Source: Diorhabda sublineata (Eukaryota > Arthropoda > Insecta > Coleoptera > Chrysomelidae). Taken from it: 64,000 nt of DNA. The DNA lies in NCBI RefSeq assembly GCF_026230105.1, contig NC_079478.1:1317653-1381652 (forward strand), written 5' to 3'. The notes beneath the pieces are model-generated. The model made no database searches, had not been told where the DNA came from, and saw only the letters and a list, made by a program, of their open reading frames with translations. Positions within the stretch are counted from its first letter, which is position 1. Every line of letters starts with the position of its first letter. The translations under genes were made by a program, and so were the position numbers. This document shows positions 20,222 to 32,199 of this stretch, one piece after another.

Positions 20222-20488
20222 CGGTAATTTTATAATTTCGCGGTTCCCTCGTTGTTTTGGCTCTAGAAAATCAAAAAATCATCCGATTTCGATGAATTTT
20301 TTTAAATCTTCTTTTTAAAAAATTATATTAGCTTTAAATGTTCATGACAATGCACTAATTGATAACTTTTTTCCAAATAATCAAATGAAGCTGTTATATT
20401 TTATTTTATAATCTAAAACAAAAAACGAATAAATTGAAAACAAAAATTTATAAAAAAATGTTGATTTATCATGATTTTACAATTAAAA
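20222..20488. mobile_element. left flank of the element hosting the 181-bp satellite
   Basis: GGTAATTTTATAATTTCGCG and the nearby TTTTGGCTCTAGAAAATC match the left end of the element at 47 kb and, less closely, the foldback element at 24.09 kb. The satellite array begins directly inside this sequence. Confidence 0.6.
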
Positions 20489-23208
20489 ATTTACCTTTTT
20501 TCACATATAATCGTTTGTACTATTTTTATTAAGTAATCATTAAAGTTTTATGAACGAAAACATTCTTAAAAACACTTATTGTAATCAAATATTAAAAGTT
20601 AACTTTGAAAAATTGAAAATTTTCACCATTGACAAACTGGTATCTTATTAAGGTTGATTGTTAAAGAGAATTTACCTTTTTTCACATATAATCGTTTGTA
20701 CTATTTTTATTAAGTAATCATTAAAGTTTTATGAACGAAAACATTCTTAAAAACACTTATTGTAATCAAATATTAAAAGTTAACTTTGAAAAATTGAAAA
20801 TTTTCACCATTGACAAACTGGTATCTTATTAAGGTTGATTGTTAAAGAGAATTTACCTTTTTTCACATATAATCGTTTGTACTATTTTTATTAAGTAATC
20901 ATTAAAGTTTTATGAACGAAAACATTCTTAAAAACACTTATTGTAATCAAATATTAAAAGTTAACTTTGAAAAATTGAAAATTTTCACCATTGACAAACT
21001 GGTATCTTATTAAGGTTGATTGTTAAAGAGAATTTACCTTTTTTCACATATAATCGTTTGTACTATTTTTATTAAGTAATCATTAAAGTTTTATGAACGA
21101 AAACATTCTTAAAAACACTTATTGTAATCAAATATTAAAAGTTAACTTTGAAAAATTGAAAATTTTCACCATTGACAAACTGGTATCTTATTAAGGTTGA
21201 TTGTTAAAGAGAATTTACCTTTTTTCACATATAATCGTTTGTACTATTTTTATTAAGTAATCATTAAAGTTTTATGAACAAAAACATTCTTAAAAACACT
21301 TATTGTAATCAAATATTAAAAGTTAACTTTGAAAAATTGAAAATTTTCACCATTGACAAACTGGTATCTTATTAAGGTTGATTGTTAAAGAGAATTTACC
21401 TTTTTTCACATATAATCGTTTGTACTATTTTTATTAAGTAATCATTAAAGTTTTATGAACAAAAACATTCTTAAAAACACTTATTGCAATCAAATATTAG
21501 AAGTTAACTTTGAAAAATTGAAAATTTTCACCATTGACAAACTGGTATCTTATTAAGGTTGATTGTTAAAGAGAATTTACCTTTTTTCACATATAATCGT
21601 TTGTACTATTTTTATTAAGTAATCATTAAAGTTTTATGAACGAAAACATTCTTAAAAACACTTATTGTAATCAAATATTAAAAGTTAACTTTGAAAAATT
21701 GAAAATTTTCACCATTGACAAACTGGTATCTTATTAAGGTTGATTGTTAAAGAGAATTTACCTTTTTTCACATATAATCGTTTGTACTATTTTTATTAAG
21801 TAATCATTAAAGTTTTATGAACGAAAACATTCTTAAAAACACTTATTGTAATCAAATATTAAAAGTTAACTTTGAAAAATTGAAAATTTTCACCATTGAC
21901 AAACTGGTATCTTATTAAGGTTGATTGTTAAAGAGAATTTACCTTTTTTCACATATAATCGTTTGTACTATTTTTATTAAGTAATCATTAAAGTTTTATG
22001 AACGAAAACATTCTTAAAAACACTTATTGTAATCAAATATTAAAAGTTAACTTTGAAAAATTGAAAATTTTCACCATTGACAAACTGGTATCTTATTAAG
22101 GTTGATTGTTAAAGAGAATTTACCTTTTTTCACATATAATCGTTTGTACTATTTTTATTAAGTAATCATTAAAGTTTTATGAACGAAAACATTCTTAAAA
22201 ACACTTATTGTAATCAAATATTAAAAGTTAACTTTGAAAAATTGAAAATTTTCACCATTGACAAACTGGTATCTTATTAAGGTTGATTGTTAAAGAGAAT
22301 TTACCTTTTTTCACATATAATCGTTTGTACTATTTTTATTAAGTAATCATTAAAGTTTTATGAACAAAAACATTCTTAAAAACACTTATTGTAATCAAAT
22401 ATTAAAAGTTAACTTTGAAAAATTGAAAATTTTCACCATTGACAAACTGGTATCTTATTAAGGTTGATTGTTAAAGAGAATTTACCTTTTTTCACATATA
22501 ATCGTTTGTACTATTTTTATTAAGTAATCATTAAAGTTTTATGAACAAAAACATTCTTAAAAACACTTATTGCAATCAAATATTAGAAGTTAACTTTGAA
22601 AAATTGAAAATTTTCACCATTGACAAACTGGTATCTTATTAAGGTTGATTGTTAAAGAGAATTTACCTTTTTTCACATATAATCGTTTGTACTATTTTTA
22701 TTAAGTAATCATTAAAGTTTTATGAACAAAAACATTCTTAAAAACACTTATTGTAATCAAATATTAAAAGTTAACTTTGAAAAATTGAAAATTTTCACCA
22801 TTGACAAACTGGTATCTTATTAAGGTTGATTGTTAAAGAGAATTTACCTTTTTTCACATATAATCGTTTGTACTATTTTTATTAAGTAATCATTAAAGTT
22901 TTATGAACAAAAACATTCTTAAAAACACTTATTGCAATCAAATATTAGAAGTTAACTTTGAAAAATTGAAAATTTTCACCATTGACAAACTGGTATCTTA
23001 TTAAGGTTGATTGTTAAAGAGAATTTACCTTTTTTCACATATAATCGTTTGTACTATTTTTATTAAGTAATCATTAAAGTTTTATGAACAAAAACATTCT
23101 TAAAAACACTTATTGCAATCAAATATTAGAAGTTAACTTTGAAAAATTGAAAATTTTCACCATTGACAAACTGGTATCTTATTAAGGTTGATTGTTAAAG
23201 AGAATTTA
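20488..23208. repeat. 181-bp satellite array, 15 units
   Basis: Fifteen head-to-tail units with exact 181-bp spacing (unit phase starts at 20491, 20672, 20853 ... 23025) and almost no sequence variation. Three sites vary: GAACGAAAAC or GAACAAAAAC, TTGTAATC or TTGCAATC, and ATTAAAAG or ATTAGAAG. These define unit types A, B and C in the order AAAABC AAAABC BCC. No coding frame. One diverged unit occurs alone near 47240-47400. Confidence 0.97.
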
Positions 23209-23525
23209 AAGCCATAAAATCTTCAAGTGAGATATTTCTTATATTTTCTTATATTTCTTATATTTCACATAAATCTGCCGTGAAAACGAAATCGGATGAT
23301 TTTTCGATTTTCTAGAGCGTTTATGATAACATTTAAAGTCGGAAAACCATATGAAATCTTTAATTTTGATGCTTTGTAAAAAAGTTTTGAACGATTATAT
23401 GCGAAGAAGTGCGTTTAAACTTCATGAAATCTCCAGGTGAGATATTTCCCATAATTTTTTTCATAAAAACACCGTAAAAACGGAGATTTTAGAGTAAAAT
23501 TTATCGAAATCGGATGATCAGATTG
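23209..23525. mobile_element. right flank of the element hosting the 181-bp satellite
   Basis: Contains GATTTTTCGATTTTCTAGAG and later GAAATCTCCAGGTGAGATA. It is collinear with 47395-47760 downstream of the single satellite unit there. The terminal inverted repeat is lost after about 23525. Confidence 0.6.
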
Positions 23526-23529
23526 TCCC

Positions 23530-24080
23530 TGTAAAAGTAACGGGTTGTTAACCATTATTTAGAAAATATCCTTAAATATGAGGGTAGTATGAGAAATTTG
23601 TTTTATTCCACAGCATTATTTTCACGCCATCAACTCGAATTTCAATACCCGGAACACGAAACAAATTTTTCCCTTTAATAAACGAATGTTTTAACACTTT
23701 CTTAATAAGACACACAAAATGAGAGTTCGTAATTTCTTCTTGTATCGTGAATAAAGAACGTACTGTATAAATAATATATGAAATGCAAGCTGCTAACGAA
23801 AATTTCGTATCATAAATAAATTACTGGAACAATTATTAAGGGACACAATGGAAGAGCCGTGCATATGCAGTGGGCATATGTGCAAACATGTGCGCAGTCT
23901 TATGGGAAATCACCTGGCAAGGGTGTTTTTAGACGACTTCATGCAGGGATAGGCCCGATGTTAGTACGGGAATAATAGGGATATTCCGTAACGAAATCCA
24001 AAGATTACAAGCCGCGTATGTCACTTAGATTAATTAAATTATTCCAAGTTTTATAAATCATTTCTATTTTTCTTTTTGAA
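23530..24080. other. intergenic DNA
   Basis: No gene or clear repeat seen. Confidence 0.35.
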
Positions 24081-24081
24081 A

Positions 24082-24089
24082 AAATAATC
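24082..24089. repeat. 8-bp target duplication, left
   Basis: AAATAATC immediately before the left end of the foldback element. An identical copy is at 25788-25795. Confidence 0.8.
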
Positions 24090-24873
24090 GCTAATTATAC
24101 ACTTTCACGGTCACCTGGTTTTTTGGCTTTAGAAAATCGAAAAATGGATGGATTTTAATGATCTTGGTCTCAAAATGTTCCATTTTACGGCGGATTTATA
24201 AAAAAAATTAGTAGAAATAGCTGGAATGAAAATTTCTCATAGTTTTACTGTTTTAAATCGTAAAAAAACGGTTTTGCAAAATAATCCTTTACAAAAAATT
24301 ATCTCATTATCAGATAAAGTTCCTATATTTTTTTGTATTCTACATAAATTAATAATCAATTTAAAAAAAATCCAAAAAGAATGATTTTTTCAGTTTTTAT
24401 AGCTTAAAATGAAATCGATGAAAAACAATAAATTTTCGTGAATAGTTTCGAACTATATTCTTCAATGTTAATAGTTTTTGGACCATTAAAAATCGAAAAA
24501 TTGATAAATTTCATAATTTTGGTCTCAAAATATTCCATTTTACGACGAATTTATGAAAAACACGGGGGTAGTGGCAGAATTTGCGGTTTTTAATAGTTTT
24601 AAACCTTAAATAGTAGAAAAACTTTTTTTTTCAAAACATTCATTTTTTTATGTAAATTGCGAAAAAAAAATATACGAACTTGATTCCACGACGTCAGAAA
24701 CAGTTACGAAGGATTATATGTAGAAAGTCATTTTTTTGCATTTAAAGTCATAAAACTGTAAAAAATATTTATTTTTTTTAATTTTCGTATTTTTTTTATA
24801 AATCCGCCGTAAAATGGAACATTTTGAGACCAAGATTATTAAAATCCATCCATTTTTCGATTTTCTAGAGCCA

Positions 24874-24890
24874 ACCTAACCTAACCTAAC
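24874..24890. repeat. telomere-type CCTAA block in foldback arm 1
   Basis: Three CCTAA units between CTAGAGCCAA and the CCAAAAAACCAGG end. Confidence 0.8.
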
Positions 24891-25091
24891 CAAAAAACCA
24901 GGTGACCGCGAAAGTGTATAATTACCATAATTTTTTGTAAAGGATTATTTTGCAAAACCGTTTTTTTTACGATTTAAAACAGTAAAACTATGAGAAATTT
25001 TCATTCCAGCTATTTCTACTAATTTTTTTATAAATCCGCCGTAAAATGGAACATTTTGAGATCAAGATCATTAAAATCCATCCATTTTTCG

Positions 25092-25117
25092 ACCTAACCT
25101 AACCTAACCTAGCCTAA
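25092..25117. repeat. telomere-type CCTAA block in foldback arm 2
   Basis: About five CCTAA/CCTAG units replacing the TTTTCTAGAGCC segment found in the unmodified arms. Confidence 0.8.
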
Positions 25118-25522
25118 CCAAAAAACCAGGTGACCGCGAAAGTGTATTTTTTGTAAAGGATTATTTTGTAAAACCGTTTTTTTTTACGATTTAAAACAGT
25201 AAAACTATGAGAAATTTCCATTCCAGCTAATTCTACTAATTTTTTTTATAAATCCGCCGTAAAATGGAACATTTTGAGACCAAGATCATTAAAATCCATC
25301 CATTTTTCGATTTTCTAAAGCCAAAAAACCAGGTGACCGTGAAAGTGTATAATTAGCATAATTTTTTGTAAAGGATTATTTTGCAAAACCGTTTTTTTTA
25401 CGATTTAAAACATTAAAACTATGAGAAATTTTCATTCCAGCTAATTCTACTAATTTTTTTATAAATCCGCCGTAAAATGGAACATTTTGAGATCAAGATC
25501 ATTAAAATCCATCCATTTTTCG

Positions 25523-25550
25523 ACCTAACCTAACCTAACCTAGCCTAACC
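25523..25550. repeat. telomere-type CCTAA block in foldback arm 4
   Basis: Same arrangement as at 25092-25117, 431 bp downstream. Confidence 0.8.
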
Positions 25551-25787
25551 AAAAAACCAGGTGACCGCGAAAGTGTATTTTTTGTAAAGGATTATTTTGT
25601 AAAACCGTTTTTTTTACGATTTAAAACAGTAAAACTATGAGAAATTTCCATTCCAGCTAATTCTACTAATTTTTTTTATAAATCCGCCGTAAAATGGAAC
25701 ATTTTGAGACCAAGATCATTAAAATCCATCCATTTTTCGATATTATAGAGCCAAAAAACCAGGTGACCGCGAAAGTGTATAATTAGC

Positions 25788-25795
25788 AAATAATC
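25788..25795. repeat. 8-bp target duplication, right
   Basis: AAATAATC immediately after the right end of the foldback element, matching 24082-24089. Confidence 0.8.
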
Positions 25796-25799
25796 ATAA

Positions 25800-26520
25800 T
25801 ATTTATACATCTGTTTTAATTGATTTTATAAGGATTAACTTATGAACTGGAGTACAGTCATGGGTTCCACACTGTATAACTCCAACAGTTGCTAATTTAA
25901 CACAAAAATTGCACAAGAAACTTAATAAACTGCGTACGTACCTTGATGGTGGCTATAAATGTTTACGGTGTGTTTTAATGGAGTACTGTTTTAAACATAG
26001 AAAATATTACAGACAATTATTCTCAAAATAAAATATCTGTAATCAAACCCTCAAAACTACGTGAAAAAAGAAACTTTCATAATTTTTATTACCCAAAATG
26101 CTAATAGATAATAGATAATAAGAAAAAATATCTTGAAACGTGATAAGTCGACATGAATTTTCTCCATACGCTTTAAAAAGATTACCTGATACTATTTAAA
26201 CAATAAAAAAAATGAGCTCATTAAGATACTTCGGTTATCATATTCCCAAGGACTTCATATGGCGCGAATTAAATATATTTTATATCTTGGGCAACAACAC
26301 AAAGAAATTCCCACAAAAACCGAGATCGAGAAAACTGATATCTTTATACGAGTTCCGCTATTTACTTGAAACTAAGAATAGTCTAACCTGTTCTACCAGA
26401 CGTTGGGCACGCAAGTATGACATAACAGGTGGATAGTTCGTTGCGGAAAATCACCAACCATTTCATAATAGTTTCCTTCTTACAACTATATACTTTCTAA
26501 ATATAAGAAAAATTATTTTT
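25800..26520. other. AT-rich intergenic DNA
   Basis: Nothing recognisable. A 74-codon frame at 26212-26436 has no family signature. Confidence 0.35.
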
Positions 26521-26523
26521 TAG

Positions 26524-26824
26524 ACGACGTCATCTAAAAGTTGTTCGTTCTGTATTCATTTACGTACCGAAAGGTGCGTTTTGTGTGTTCCATGTAGTGA
26601 AAGTGACATCAAAACACTTTCGGGACATTCTGGAGTAGACAACTTCAATGTTGACAGTTGACAGTTTCATTTCGATGATTTCTTCCACCACAAATAAGAA
26701 TCAATCAACAAATTCTATCGAAGACACAAACACATATACAGAGATTCCTTCAACATCTGCATCCAATCCAATAAATATTAATAATTGTCCTGGAAGTACA
26801 ATCAACATTACTTTTTGCAAATAA
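26524..26824 (+). pseudogene. possible terminal coding exon with 7-bp duplication
   Basis: A pyrimidine-rich stretch ending TTTTTTAG at 26523 resembles a splice acceptor. Downstream, one frame reads through a cysteine-rich stretch (SCSFC, then RCVLCVPC). A second frame then gives IPSTSASNPININNCPGS and ends ITFCK at the TAA of 26822-26824. The two frames are joined if one copy of the tandem TTGACAG (26651-26664) is discounted. AATAAA lies at 26827-26832. This looks like the last exon of a gene or gene copy broken by a 7-bp duplication. The family is not recognised and the exon may be transposon-derived. Confidence 0.3.
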
Positions 26825-27329
26825 TTAATAAATTAATATTGACATTACAAATATCATTAAGTACAATATATTGTTCAATAAATAAAATGTTTATAATTCT
26901 CTATTATTTATTTTTTTTCCTCAGTGTAATTGAAAAAGTTTGTTGGATCTTCTGCGTCGTCTAAAAATGTTGTGTACGCCTCGCCTGTTGCCTGCCTCGC
27001 AGTTTTCAGACTCGTCCAACAAAATAGCACTTTCAGTCCTTGGCATACAAATAACTATTATGTATAATGGAAAACGAAACTGAGATTATATTATATTCGA
27101 CATTATCAAAAAAGTTAATTTAGAAACGTAGTTAGGAATCAAAAACAACGTACCGTTAAAAATTGTTATGAATCATGTTATGCTCAATTACTTTCTGAGA
27201 CTCTCAATAACAAAACTCATTTTGTATTCATGGATTTGGGGTCTCAAATAGACTGCGACCTAAAATATTACCCTTTATTGTTACGATACTGGAAAACCCT
27301 GTGGTCACAACTGATCAATTAATCCCAAA

Positions 27330-28000
27330 CCTTTGAAAAAATCTAGAATGTGGGATGGCTTCAATTGCCAGAGATCTTCGTCTTCTATTTCATACGATCC
27401 CAGGTGCAGAGCTCTGAAGTTTCACACTTCGAGAGAATATCGAGAGGTTTCATCCTCTGTACAACAAAATCTGCACACTACATTATCTGCTAGGCCAAAC
27501 TTCTTCAGGTGTTTGTTGAGGAGGACAGTGCCCTGATAGAACTCAGGCTATAGTTTCCCAGAAGAGTCTTTGCCTGTCTAGGTTGTCCCAATAATTGGTT
27601 TTGCTTCTATATACCTTTTTTTTCCAGTACTTTTTTCATTGTTCTGTAGCTGATACCACAGAAGGGTTCCGGTTCCATGAAGGGCTTGACTGCCCCGCTT
27701 ATCAGCTTATTCATTTGCCTTTCTTGCCCAGCTCGTTTAATTTTTCTATGCCATCCCAGACGAGTTTGGATTTTATGATATTGGAGCTCAGAGCTCTAAT
27801 TGCTGCTTGACTATCGGACAGGATGATGATCTCCTATATGCGATAGTCTAGATTGAGCCGAACACATTTTTCAATTTCATAAATTTCTGCTTGAAAAATG
27901 CTTGATGCGCTGCTCAGGCTTTCACAGTGTTTGGTTCTGGACCCGTACCTGATCCATCCGTATACCATTTAATGGCATTTCTGTTCATTTTCTGTATGGT
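27330..28000 (-). pseudogene. LINE RNase H domain relic (jockey/R1-type)
   Basis: Minus-strand reading in shifting frames gives KWYTDGSG, FQAEIYEIEKCVRLN, ILSDSQAAIRAL and, at the 3' side, GTVLLNKHLKKFGLADNVVCRF. It closes with LGSYEIEDEDLWQLKPSHIL. These are the YTDGS, AE and SDS blocks of RNase H and the zinc-finger-like tail common in I/R1-type non-LTR elements. Multiple stops and frameshifts. Confidence 0.8.
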
Positions 28001-29130
28001 GTTTTGATCCTATTTACTTTTTCAGTTTATTATTTCCAGGGTTGATCGTTATTTAGAATCGGATTTTCTTTGACGATTCCGTCTCTGAAGTGACGTTTTC
28101 TCTGCCACGCTTTCCTTTAAAATCACTTGTAGTACAAGATTTCATAACCATATTGCCAGCAGCTGCATTGGTCTCAATCTTTTCCTCAATCTGCACCTCG
28201 GTACGTCATAGCAAACATGTAAGTTGGCTAATGAATGTGAATGATTTGACAGAAAAATTTCAGCAGCTTGACAAATTTTTACTGATACCAAGTATCTTTT
28301 CAGACCATTTCCGGGTTTTGCGAATTTACTACAGCGCGAACTCTGTCAAAGATCCTTCGGTGCTCCAAATTGGCGTTATCCTTTTTTTGGATTCTTTTGG
28401 TTCTTGGATAGAACCTATAAATAAAGAGATCTCAACTCAATTTAGTACCAGAGGACATTTGAAGAAGAATCGACGTTCTTACACAATTTTCTGATTCTTG
28501 CTTCTTACTAAAAGAGTATAGAAAATACTTACGCGAATTCCAATTTGAATTTTTCAGGGAAAATGACATTTTCAAAAAAAACGGGTCCTGCTGTGTGATT
28601 CCTACCATGCTTATAGAACGATTCTCTTATCAAAATAAAAAAATCACGGAAAATCGATGGCTTTCCTTGCATTTTTATATTTATTTTAGTTCTTGCCTCT
28701 AAATGTTCTTGATTTTAGGTCACTTATGTTTTAAAATTAGTTTTTTCATAGTTTTTAAAAGATAAATAAATTTTGACGTTTCGTCTTTATCAAAATATGA
28801 TATTGACTCTGACAATTTGCTTATTTATTTTGATCTATAGATCACCCTCATCATGAATATCAAAATAAGGATAAAATCAACTTAGTTCTTTGTTCCAATA
28901 AGGAAAAATTAATTTTTTCTTTGGTTTCCATATCTCAAATATATAGCGGTATTTATTTAGATCTTTTTCATCATTTATAGCTTTTTCGTTCTTATGAATG
29001 AATTTATATTTTTTTGATATTTCATAGTTCGTTAATTTTGATAATAAAAGCGATGATAAACACGCAACAGAGATTAGCGCAGGTACACTTTTATTGTAAA
29101 GAAAATCTCATTTTCCAGGAAAATGTCAAT
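28001..29130. other. intergenic DNA
   Basis: A 134-codon plus-strand frame (28090-28494) has no recognisable domain and borders the antisense LINE relic. It is not accepted as a gene. Confidence 0.3.
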
Positions 29131-29139
29131 GGAAACCCA

Positions 29140-29300
29140 AGGCTTTTTCCAGATATCTACAGCAGAATGTACAACTGAATCTACTATCCACATTCTTCCG
29201 AAGTTTGAGAGACTGCTGGACTCTAGAGTCCTACATTCAGGAGTATATGAAATAGAAGTTCTTTGGCAACTAAAAGCATCCCTAATTTTCTGATAGAAAT
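29140..29300 (+). pseudogene. LINE RNase H tail relic, same family as 27330-28000
   Basis: ESTIHILPKFERLLDSRVLH then SGVYEIEVLWQLKASLIF. This is the same C-terminal end as in the minus-strand relic 1.2 kb away, in opposite orientation. Confidence 0.65.
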
Positions 29301-31270
29301 GAGACTAAAAGATCATCTGCATCCCTAGTGCTAAATCTTCATTTTGATACCAATCTAATACATATTATAAAGTAATATCTTCCAGTATCTTCTAGCAACC
29401 TTCGGACCTTATACATTCCACTGCGTCCTTCAATATTCGTACTACTTAATGATTATTTCAGGATAATTTCATTCAACATTTGTTTTTTCCTACGAAACAT
29501 TTACCATTTTATGCATTATATCATTTATAAGTTTTGTTTGAATGTTCATTCATGGTCTCGTTAATTTCTATTTCTTATAACTGTGTAAAGACTTTATTGA
29601 TTTGAAGACAATGGCTTTGATAAAACACATTTCTTCAATTATGTTTGCCGTTGGTGAAGAATCAAATACGAGAAAGAAATAACGATAAATGGTATTTTCA
29701 ATGGTTCACACAGAACCATCGCGAAATTCGTGGGAAATATCTATGGTACGTTCACCCGATAATTGTAAAATCACGTGAGAATATTGAGTTTATGTAATAG
29801 GTACCGGCAACTTTGTAGACCACCTGCATATCTATTTATAGAAATATCCTTTCTAGTTTTACAAATATAATGATTTTTGCCAGTAGGTAACTAAATTACC
29901 TTAGACGATAATGAATATCTACTATTAATTTAGCTGCTTATGTATACTAACCGAGAAAAAAATCTGAAAATACATAATATAACAATGTAAATCTACTCAA
30001 CGACATTCTCGTGTAATTCCAAAGCAACCAGAATTAATTAGTACTGATTCCTAAGAACTTTGGCCCAACCAACCAAGTGGTTGCGGGCACGCATTCAAAT
30101 ACGTTCTTGTTCAAACTTCTAATCAAACTCCCAGCTGACTTAAAATATGAAATAGGTACCAGGGAGTTCATAGTAGCTCACTGTGTGGCAAGCAATGTTG
30201 ATTAGAACCCCAATCGAACTACAACGAATATGATACTTCACATCAATGATCTTGTCAAAAAAAAGAGTCAATTATCTGGATCTTCTAGCTCAAAATAATT
30301 ACCTAACATCTTTTATAACTTTGATGTGATTCAAAATTTAATATATGGCCCTCTGCAAAATTGAGTTTGACATCTCTGGTCTACATTGTCAGTAGATACT
30401 TGCAGCTTTGACGGATTTCTTCAATTATTTGTAAGGTTGGCTGGTTGATACCAGATTAGCATTAATAAATTTAAGCTATTGTATATGTTAATAAATAATA
30501 ATAATAAAAATTGTATATCAATATTCTAAATTGAGTAAACGGCTTTTTTATTATTTAATATGAGAAATAACAGATGGTAATATTGAGTAAAATACTGAGT
30601 CAAATTTTTATATTATATCGTTATCATAAACAGAAGTTAGTTTCTCACATCTACGAATGATCAAAATCAGCTTAAGATGCATAATAAACTGGTTTCTCGT
30701 AATAAACGGTATTGGAATGGAACAGAAGGTTCATTTGCAAGCCATCGCCGTGCCATATGGATGATATTCGGCCAGATTGGATGCAATGCGGGGCACAACT
30801 GTCTACCGATTGAGATAACACAAATTCGTACGATATATGTATATATATTCATACTCCATTTGCCGCGTATGTTACCAGAATGTTACTTTTCGTGTTTATT
30901 CATTTAATATTATTCATTAATTTAATGGAAAACATCGCATGCCTGGCTCATCTTTATTTGACTGTTACTTTTCGATTTCATTCGATATTAGGTGAATTAT
31001 TTATATACAACAACACATGGGATGGACGTAGATAAAACGCTAGTTCGTATGGTCTTGTTAAAATGCCAGTTGTTCAATTTTACCAACCATTACAAAAAAA
31101 AAATAAACCCATTGATTACGAGGATGTATTGATATCTAGTTAGCCTAGACCAGTTCCATGCATAAACAAATTATTGAGTTACCATAGCAACGAACAATAA
31201 TTTATTAGAAGTGTAAGTGTAAAGTTTGACGTCGAAAAAGTAAACCAGAGTTACGCAATAAATTAAAAGA
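29301..31270. other. AT-rich intergenic DNA
   Basis: Holds the dispersed repeat at 29712-29830 (partner 11520-11630). No gene seen. Overlapping 61- and 76-codon frames at 30667-30907 are mutual shadows. Confidence 0.3.
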
Positions 31271-31284
31271 AAAAAGATTTCCAC

Positions 31285-32192
31285 CGAAATTGTGGAAATC
31301 GAAAAATTGAAGTATCGTGCCATCATTAAGTACCTGTATTGAAAAGGGTTAAGAGGTAAGCAGATTTACGAAGATTTACGCTTAATACCCTTGGTGATCA
31401 ATATCCTTCGTATGCGACAATGAAAAATTGGTCTGTAAGTTTCAAAAGAGGTAAATTTTCCGTTGAAAACATCGAAACAGTTCATGACATGGTTTTATTA
31501 CACCGACGATTTGGGCTAAAACGGATATCTGAACCACTGAATATTTCATACGAACGCGTTCATCATATGGTTCACGTCAATTTGGACTTGAGAAATATTG
31601 CTGCAAAATGGATCCCCAAATGTTTGAATGTTGACCAACAGGGTAGAAGCATCGAGTTCGATCTGTGCTCGATTTGAAAACGATGTAGACTTCTTAAACC
31701 GAATTGTTACTATGGATGAGACTCGGGTACATTTCTACGATCCAGAAACAAAGCAATAATCGATGGAATGGCGACACTCCAAGACCTAAGAAGTTTCGTG
31801 TCCAAAAATCTGCTGGAAAAGTTCTTGCTTCAGTTTTTTGGGATTGCCATGGAATAATCATGATTAATTTTTTGGGTAAGGGTAGAACAATAACTGGTGA
31901 TTACTATTCGACATTACTGACCACTCTACGGGAAAAAATTAAAGAGAAAATACACGGAAAGCTACCCAAAGGTGTTTTGTTTTTGCAGGACAACGTCCCT
32001 GCACACAAATCTCATGTTGCCATGCAAAAAATTCGTGATTTAGGGTTCGAATTAATAGAACACCCTCCTTATTCACCAAATCTTTTATATGGGAAGAGTC
32101 TTTTTTCCAAAATTCGAAGTAAAAGGTGGAAACGGGAATCAGGAATCGAAAATACCATAAAATACCCCGATAAATCCATATATGTCGCTTAG
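31285..32192 (+). pseudogene. mariner transposase, near full length, frameshifted
   Basis: It starts around EIEKLKYRAIIKYLY, then a helix-turn-helix part (31420-31677) with KNWSVSFKRGKFSVE and RIGL-like RFGLKRISEPLNISY. After a frameshift come VTMDETRVHFYDPETKQ (first catalytic Asp; the usual W is R), a stop, FWDCHGIIMINFLGKGRTI and FLQDNVPAHKSH (second Asp). EHPPYSPNLLYG has lost the expected Asp. At least two frame breaks and one in-frame stop. The best preserved transposase here, but inactive. Confidence 0.85.
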
Positions 32193-32199
32193 TAAACTA

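Larger units (their letters stand above)
24090..25787. mobile_element. foldback-type DNA transposon, non-autonomous
   Basis: About 1.7 kb with long inverted ends. The left end GCTAATTATACACTTTC, then CACCTGGTTTTTTGGC, is mirrored at the right end, and both sides carry the same 8-bp direct repeat. The right half is a tandem series of partial arms, each ending near CCAGGTGACCG at 24898, 25126, 25329, 25557 and 25759; the spacing alternates 228, 203, 228 and 202 bp. In the arms at 24874-24890, 25092-25117 and 25523-25550 the AGAGCC region carries or is replaced by CCTAACC units. No transposase frame. The superfamily is undetermined; 8-bp duplications are typical of hAT among others. Confidence 0.85.

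Noticed and set aside
20488..23208. CRISPR-like array
   Set aside because: Units are contiguous 181-bp monomers without unique spacers, and the genome is eukaryotic.
28090..28494. 134-codon plus-strand frame
   Set aside because: No recognisable motif, odd composition, next to an antisense LINE relic.
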